Below, in pieces: positions 12,701-21,700 of a stretch of 64,000 bases of DNA (position 1 is its first letter; every line of letters starts with the position of its first letter). Location of the stretch: assembly GCA_964036665.1 (NCBI GenBank), contig OZ038527.1, forward strand, positions 1,364,001 to 1,428,000, given 5' to 3'. The notes under the pieces were generated by a model, which did no database searches, was not told where the DNA came from, and saw only the letters and a list, made by a program, of their open reading frames with translations. Origin of the DNA: Gordius sp. MW1. Its lineage: Eukaryota > Nematomorpha > Gordioida > Gordea > Gordiidae. Position numbers and translations under genes: made by a program.

Positions 12701-15700
12701 ACTCCGAATGGATTTAGGTGATGACGCTGAAAAGCTTGGTCGAGAAGGAGCGCGACGAAGCACTCAAAGATTATAGTAGCGTCATAGCTGAGCGCGATGC
12801 CGCTCGGCACGAAATGAGTCAAGCGCTAGATCATCGAAATCAAATATTGCAGGAGTTGTACAGGCAAGAACACATGGAGGACTTCAATAAGGAGGAGGTT
12901 GGAAAGCGTTTAAACGAGCTACAACTACAGCTCGCGGGTATGAAATTCGTTTCTTATTCTTAAACTTGACAATTTCACCAGGTTTTATGCAATAAAAAAA
13001 TAATTAAATTATATACTTAAAATTAGACGGTTACTCTAGTTGGCCTGGAATCAAATAATCTTCAAATTAATTATTTCTCCTGATATTGTTAGCGATAATA
13101 TCGAAATATAGGATAATTAATTTGAATTTATAAAAGAATTTCGTTAAATTTTAATGAACACACCACAACTACTCTAAGATTGTCAAAAAGAAGCTGACAT
13201 CGCGAGGAAGAGGAGGGATTGGGCTTTCAAAGAAAGGGATAAGATAGTGACCGAACGAGATCTTTACAAACAAGCTTTGATTCAAGCGCAGCGGGGCAAC
13301 AAGCCTCCTCAGGATGATGATGGTTGTGGTACCTCTTGCACAATTCAAGATGGCGCCGATGGCGAAATTGGGTAAATTTGAAATGGGAAATTAACATTAA
13401 CAGTAGGCTGTTATGACCATCAAGTGTTTATTTCGTTTTTGATGCGATATAATGCAAATGTATAAGAAATTTTCGGTTTAATTTAAACGATTACAATGAG
13501 ATTTGTGTAGCAGAGTACCGAAGTTCATTCCTAATATGCGTATAATCTATACGTGGAATACCTTGCAAAAATTAGAACCCACTGAAATTATAAAGCTCAC
13601 ATTATTGTGATGGGATTGAGGTTTTCTTCATTATACAATATGCCCTCATAACCATGATTACTAAGCTTAGAGATGGATAAATGGGTGGTTTTCAAATTCA
13701 TTTGCCATATAATTACTTCTTTAGCTGTAACTAAACTTGTTTTAATGCGTTTTATTTTTTATATGAAAAGGGAAAAGTCATATCTAGCGTGCCACAACCC
13801 CCTGGACGACGATCAAAAATTGGAATGGGAAAGCGTAACTTGCCAAATCGACATGGTTATAAATCATATATTCCCAAATTTGGGCAAACTAAACGAAATT
13901 TATTTCAAATGTCATAAAATTATTGCGTATTATTTAGGTTAATTTTTGAAGAAAGGTTCACTTTATTAAGCTTATATATGTTAAACCTAGATTGTTCCCC
14001 GTCAAACTATGCATGATTTGGGTATCATCGTTGGAGCATTAGACGAATTGGGTCTTAGAATCGAAGAGGTTTCACCAATGTCCCCTTTTTACGGCAAATT
14101 GAGGTTTGAATAAATAAAGTCTTTGAAATTACTGATCTACCCGATTAAATTTTATCATATTTTTGCAGCATTTTTAAATAACAAAAATATAATGTTATAA
14201 AAATGGCAGAATGTTTGCGATTTCCTAAGTTACAATTTTGTTTTGACTTGAGCCTAGTTTCTGGTACAACTTTTAGTAACCCCCTTAGCCTCCCTAAAAC
14301 AAATAAATGTTATTAAAACTGGTTTTTAAACACATCGTTAGAAAAAGACCCATTTTTAGATATTTCAACAGATTAAATTATTCCAAACAAATTATTTACA
14401 ACATTTTGAATTACACTTGTGTTATTTTTGACGTTTAAATTTGAAAAAGATGATAATTTTAAAGTTGTAATTTTTTGGCTTGTTAAACAGGAAAAACGAT
14501 TGTATAACCGAAATGAACGACGTCGATTTGAAGGTAACTCATCCTCTAGAAGCAGCCCAAACCGTAATCGAAAGTCAGGCCACCAAGTTGCGCGTTGTAG
14601 CCAACAGAACTAAAATAAAATACGAAAGCCAGTCAGAGATTCCAAGCGACGTCAAGCATATATCCCTGTCCCTTCCCAAAGCCAAAGGTCGAGCTTCAAA
14701 TTATTTTTTTGTTAAAAACTTAGCGTTTATTGTTATTTTTATCAAAGTTTTTCCATAAAATTTATTTAGAATATCCGATTTTTGTTTAATTCAACCATTA
14801 GATACCACTTTCCAGTGCCCGAGACTTTCATTACAAACACACTATCGTTTGCATTTTTTATATTTTATAGAGTTGGGGCTGCATTTGTCCAGTCTCGTCT
14901 ACGTCAAAGATATAACAGAAGGTTCAATAACCGGTCAGAATTGCAGTTTGAATCCTGGGGATCAAATACTAGCGGTGAGGCTTATCACCTAAGCTCTATT
15001 TCCGATAAGATTAAAACAATTATTAAACTAAAATCTGTTTATCGAAATTAGTTTAGATACAAATAATTTTAGATTTTTAGTAAATATTGGTTTTAAAACC
15101 CATGATTTATCTCAATTATTTTTATATATAGATTAACGGACAATATTTGGATGGTAAAGGAGTGGCCGAAGTTATGAAATTGATGGCTAACTGTCGCGAG
15201 TCATTAACATTAACCGTGTGCAAAACACCATGTAGTGTGCAGGAAGTAGCTGGTAAGAATTGCAAAATACATTTACATGGGCGTAGCCAAGGGGGGGGGG
15301 GCAGGGATCTAAATTCAAAAATTTGTTGAAATTTATTAAAATTATGGCTGAAATTTCAAAAAATGTTCATTTTGCCCCTTTCTAATTCATAATTGCCCCC
15401 CTCTAATTCCGATGCTGGCTACGCCCATGTATTTATCTTTTCACCATAAGTATCGTTGAAATTTATTTTTTGTTTAATCACGCAGCTCATTCCCCATACA
15501 AGATTTTATCTAATTTCAAAGATTTGCGCAAACACCCAATTCCTCTGTTCGATCACAAAATGGGCGCTAACGAAAGTTTTGAAGCCAACGAAACGGCAAG
15601 CGTCGTGAGCAAAAACTCGAGCGGCACTAACAATAACGCTAACCAGGCGACGCGTAAGAAGCTGGTCGCCAAATTCGAAGCCTATTTCGACAAATTTCAC

Positions 15701-18700
15701 GAACGCATCAAGCGCAAAATGACGGCCCACCCATACGGGAGCGCCGATATTTTAGACGGCTGGGAGTCGAAATATAACCAACACCCGCCCGCCCCGCAAG
15801 GACTTAAATCCACCTCATGTTTGAGCGCCGAGTGTAGAGCGCACAAGAACAGCGCCGGGATTGGGGAAGCGGGAACAGCTTTTAACTCGAGCGCACTAGA
15901 TCACAGCAGAACGTCCAACAACAAAAATGGAAGTGTGAAATGGTGCGATAAGCGCGATAGCGCTACTACCATTACTACGGACGATATAGGCTTAAGGCGT
16001 TCGTTTAAAACGGGACACACCTCCACGTTTCAACAACATCTGTTAGGAACGAGATCCCTACGCGGTATCATATCCTTGTTCGAAGGTGTTTCTTCGAATT
16101 CCGCCCCGGTTCACGCTAAATCATTGTCGAATCCCTTCAGCCCTAACGCTCTTACCCCTACCCACAGCTCTAAAGGACCTACGACCGTCAAGCGCGTCAA
16201 AGATACGCGCGACGCTAGAGCGAGCCGGCACAGGCATCACCTCTCGCAAGAAGAAGAAGAAACGCTAGCAACGTTAGACGACGTTTTATGTAAGTATAAT
16301 CCTCCTTCCGCGAATCACGGCTCGTTAACCAGCAAAAAGTGGATCAAAAATGGAAATAACGTTATATCCCAGCTGCTTAAGAAACGGACTCACCACCACG
16401 ATCAACAACAGATGTCATCATCGACTAAAGATCGACCTCAAACTTTGGGTTTTTCGGCCCACTTACCGGCCGATATCAAGCCACCTAGTGGCAAGTCTCG
16501 AATGCGCGAGACTTCCATCGCTGTTGGGCTCGCTAGCTTGGATCAGCGACGGACTTGGCCTAGGTGCGTCAATTACGAAAATTCCATATTAGCTAAGCGA
16601 GATCCTTTGCCATCCCCGATTGTCGTGCCAAAGAAAACGCGACACCCTAGAGACTTAGCCAGCGCCATATACGCTTCCTCCACATCTTCAACCTCTTCCC
16701 TAAGATTTTTATTGCCCACCACGGTTAAGTTATCTGCCAGCGATAGCATAAAGCAAAGGGCAGCTGCCGTGGCACTTGCCTCCACCTCAAACAAAAGATC
16801 GGGGGTTAGGAAGGAGCGTAGATCTATACTTTTTTCTTTTTGGCCATCAGCGTCGACCTCCTCTATTCCCGCAGCTCCTCATGGTATAAATCACAAAATA
16901 GATCGAGCCGAGGCTAGAATGATCGATAAGGAAGATTCCTTGCACGTCCCGCACTGCACCAGTCTTAGATATCCTCCCAGCAACGTGCGAGAATTGGAAC
17001 AAACCTTCAACTATGCGAGCGTCAAAATAAGTGGCCACCATAAACGGCCTACTTTGCCTCAAGCAACCGGGGCTTACGACGGCGACACTCGTTGCGTCGA
17101 GCGTCAAACTCGGACGTACCATGAGCGCCGAAATCATCTGTCTCCGTCGCGCACGGATGACGCTCTCTCCGACATCTCATCTTCCATCGAAACGCCCCTT
17201 CATGTCAGCCGAAGCGACAAGTTGACGCCCAAGCTGTACGCTAACGGCAAGTGCTTTAATACCGATAGTCCGACCTCTACTTCTAAGTTGGCCTGCGTTG
17301 CAGCCATCATAAAACGGCGCCAGAAAAAAGCTTCTTACGATAGCTATTTCGGTCGGATTAGGCCAAAATCAGCTCCGCCTAATAAATTTGATTCTGATCC
17401 GGATCCGAACTCTTTAAGCCCGTCAGGCTTTAAACCTTCTCAAGATTCATCTTTCGACGAATGTGAAGAAGAAGTCGGTTTTATTAAAAAACAACCTTTT
17501 GTTTTGCCCGAAGCCTCTAAAGCGATCAGTTCGATTCCTTCTTATCAAACTATACTTGCTAACGATAAGATAGCGTTCAGACGTCAAGTATCTCCCTACT
17601 CTGGCGACTCAATATCTGGATCCTTTTCTCACCAAAGTCCAATTATACAAAAGGAAAATGGAGGAGATTATACCGATTACCAGTATACCTCCACCTTGAC
17701 TCGAAGAAATAACAATAAACCAAGCTTGCCAACTTATGATGAAACTACTTCTGACGCATCGCACGGTCAGCTAACAAACCAGTGTCAAATGCCTCCAAAC
17801 ACGGAACTTAACGCCGCAGCTAGCTTTTCGAGCGTCGCCCTCAAGCGTCCCAAAATGGGTGAGGTCAGAACCATAGTCATCGACAAAAGTACCGAGCCAT
17901 TAGGCATTCAAATCGAATGCGTGGAACATAGCCACAGTAAAAGCACTACGAGTTCCAACAGCGTCAACGTTTTGAGTCGATATCAAAGCGGGGGCGCGGG
18001 TGGAGCTCAAGCGCTGCGCGGCATATTTATATCTTCTGTGAGCGTGCACGGACTTGCATACCTGGCTGGCCTGCAAGTTGGGGATCAGATGCTCGAGGTT
18101 TGTGGCATAAACCTTAGAAATGCCACATACCCCTTAGCCGCTAATGTGCTTCGAAATTGTGGACAGCACATGACTATTCTCGTCCAATACAATCCCGATA
18201 GTAAGATCCCAATATAAATGTATATGAACGCATAAGTGGGGTTAAGTTGAGGGGATTTTTGTAAGCGTAAGCTGAATATGTATTCCGGAATTAATAGACA
18301 ATAAGATTCAATATTTTCGGGAGAAAAATATATTAAAATACTATTTATACCAAGGTATATCTAATAGATAGGTTGTAACACAGTCGAATCAATTAATTAT
18401 AATACTGAACGATACTAATTAAGAATTCATTGCACAAAACATAAATTAAGGGTATATTAATGTGTGGAAAAACTTTATTTTTTATTTGTTTTGCCTTACC
18501 CCGCGTTCGTGATGACGCGCGAAGCGAAAAAAAGCGAAGTGAATTTTTGTGCTAATTTATCAAACTTTTCATTATTTTTTTTAATATCTTATATTCATTG
18601 TGAATTTTATCATATATCACGAAAATAACAATTGTAAATATGAGATGTTCATAGCGAAACCGTAGACGATTATTTTCGCCTGCAACAAAAAGCCAACCAA

Positions 18701-21700
18701 AATAATTTTTTAACCATTGCGCGAAAAGTACAAAATGATTTGTATCTTAATTTTAATTCGCTTTTAGCTAAGCCAAGCCTTATGCCCATGTGCGTAGCCA
18801 GGATTGGATTAAAAGGGGGGTACTAATGATTTAGGGAGCGGCAAAATGCTCATTTTTCGAAATTTAGCCATAATTATATAAATTTCTTGGATTTAGGGGG
18901 GGGGCAGCCGCCCCTCCCTGCCTCCTCTTGGCTAGCCTCTAACGATTTTTATTTAAGAAAATTTCTTGTGAATCACCATTTTAGTTAGAGGTTAAATTTA
19001 ATTTGGTAATTGTTGATAGAACACGTATACTATAGATTAAATTAAAGGGATAAAATAAGTTGGGAATAAAAATGATCTTAGGTCCTTTATGTATACTAAT
19101 GTTGTAAAAACGGTTAGGTTTTGTTTGGTCGACGATTTCTGCAATAAGAACAGATCAAAAACTCTTTGGTTTGTTGATGTTTAGTAGACTAAACTAAAGG
19201 TCGACCAAACAAAACCCAGTCGTTCTTACAACTCTAATTGTATACCTTGCATCGTTAAAATCCTGAAATATTTTGTAAAGGTTTGTTAAAAGGTTTTGCA
19301 CATAATAAGTGTGAGTTTTTTTGTGGTTTTTAGAATATTTTTTGGGAGAAGCGGAAAATCGTACGTCCACCTCGCCGCCCATCAAGTATAAAACCGATTG
19401 CGACGAAAGTAGCGTCGATCACGTGACCACCCCCGATGATTACGTGATGGACCCGTTGGCAGAAGCCAATAATTTCAAGATGGCCCCCGAATGCGATCAA
19501 ATGCATTTGCAGCACGAGCCTTGCAAGAAGAAAAGAACTTGGATCCTACCGCATTATCAAGCAAATTTAACGGGAAACGCCCCCCCACCCGAACCCTATA
19601 GCAACAATCACGTTTCGTGGTATGGAATGCAACTTTTGACTTTAATTTATAATAAAATCAAATATATATTTCTATTGATTATTGATTTAGAAATTGTGAT
19701 AGGATTTCTGTTCCTTTTAATTAAAACGAGTGCGATGTATCTTATTTTAAATTAAACGAGAATTTAGAGGGCTTTAAGCAATAGATACTTGAGTAAAAAT
19801 AATTTTACTTAAAAGTCTTTGATGTCAGCCGTGTTTGATCTTTAGGCTAGGTTGTTTATTAATTTCTCTAAAATTAAATTTAATTCATTTGCTAGCATTG
19901 ATGTTCAATTTTTTGTAAACTCAATAGTTTCAAAAATAACTTTTTGATACTTAGGTCACTACCTAACAAAAACGAGGACATTAATGATATGACTGGTGTT
20001 GGTTACAATACCTTAACACTCCGTTCCAAAAACCAACCCAATCGTCGACTCGACGATATAATAAACGGTGGGAAGGGAGAGCTGAAACTGACGCCATTTG
20101 GATGCATATCGGCCAACGTCAACCCTTACTACTACCTACCGCGGCCCAGGATAGTTACCATCCAAAAGTATGACGCACCGCCATTTTCGACTTACCGTCG
20201 CTCTCCGTGTCCCAAATCGTCAGTTAGTTTCGGGATTCAGCTGATTGGAGGCAACGCGTGCGGAATATTCGTCAAAGAATTTCCCAATGAAGCCCTGAAT
20301 CGGGTCGGCCTTATGAGGGGCGATCATATCTTAGAAGTAATAAAATATATACAAGTTTTATAAAAAGACCTGGGTTTTGTTTAATCGCCCTTTGGTTCAA
20401 CCAAGATTAAAGGACCAAAAGTTTTTGGTCTGTTTTTCTAATCGACCCAAGGCTTCGTAATTTGCGAACGGACTAGAGGATTTTGGTCTGTTTTTGTTGA
20501 GTCGGCCGTTAGTCTTAGTTGAATCAAGGGTGTACTAAACAAACCCCAGGCCTTTTTACAACCCTACTATACATATACCCATCGTATATTAAGCTCGGAT
20601 TTTTTTCGCAAAAAACCTTTAATTTGTTACCGCTCCATCCAACTCGTCAATTATTGAACAATATAATTTCCACGTGATGCATGATTTTAGATAAATGGGA
20701 CGGACGTTAGAAGTTTTACCGCCGAGGAAGCTGCCTTGGAGCTTAATAAATACGAAGTTGTGGATTTGCTGGTCCAACACAATATACCCAAATTTATGGA
20801 AACTCAAAAAATTAACGGTCAGTCGTGGTGATCATTAAAATTGTTAACTTTTGCCTGATTTAGTTGTTAGCATTTAAGCTTCTTGAATAGCGAGCTTTTT
20901 GGCAATATAATTCCTTCATTTACTATTAAGCTTTATATAGATCTTTTCGGAAGAAATCTTTTATTTTATAATTATTTTACGATAAAGTATTAAAATTACA
21001 TAGATCAAATTTAAAGAGAAAGTCATGGGGGTAGCAAGCATTGAAATTAGAGGGGGGGCAATAATGATTTAGATAGGGGTAAAATTAACATTTTTTGAAA
21101 TTTAGCCATAGTCTTAATAGATTTTAACAAATTTTTGGGTTTATAGGGGGCGGGCGCCCCACCCTGCCCCCCTTGGCTACGCCCATGCGTTTAGCTACTT
21201 GAATCTACTAAGGCGATAGGGAAAATAATTCTTTTGCTAGAGTGTTTTGCTAATATAATAAATATGAATGTCCTAATACATGCGCCTAACCAAGGGGGCC
21301 TTTAAATCCAAACAATTGTTGAAATTTATTAATATTATGGCTAAAATTTCGAAAAATGATCATTATTGCCCCTCCCCCCCCCCCCCTAGTCGCCCATGTC
21401 CTAATAAATGTAACAGCTCCTCATAAGCAAAATTTTTAAAAAAGTTTTAGTATATCGAGTTATTGCTAAAATTAAAAATTTAAGGTATATGAAATTTCAT
21501 TACAAATTTTTAAGGATCGAATGGTGGTGATTCGTTTTACGTGAAAGCATTATATGATAACACGGGGCCAGGCAGCTCAGGAGTCGAAGGCCTTTGGGGT
21601 GCTGCCTTACTTAAATTCAGACGGGGTGACATGCTCTACGTTGACGACACCATGCACGCTGGAAAATTGGGATTTTGGCGGGCTCGATTATTGGATCAGG

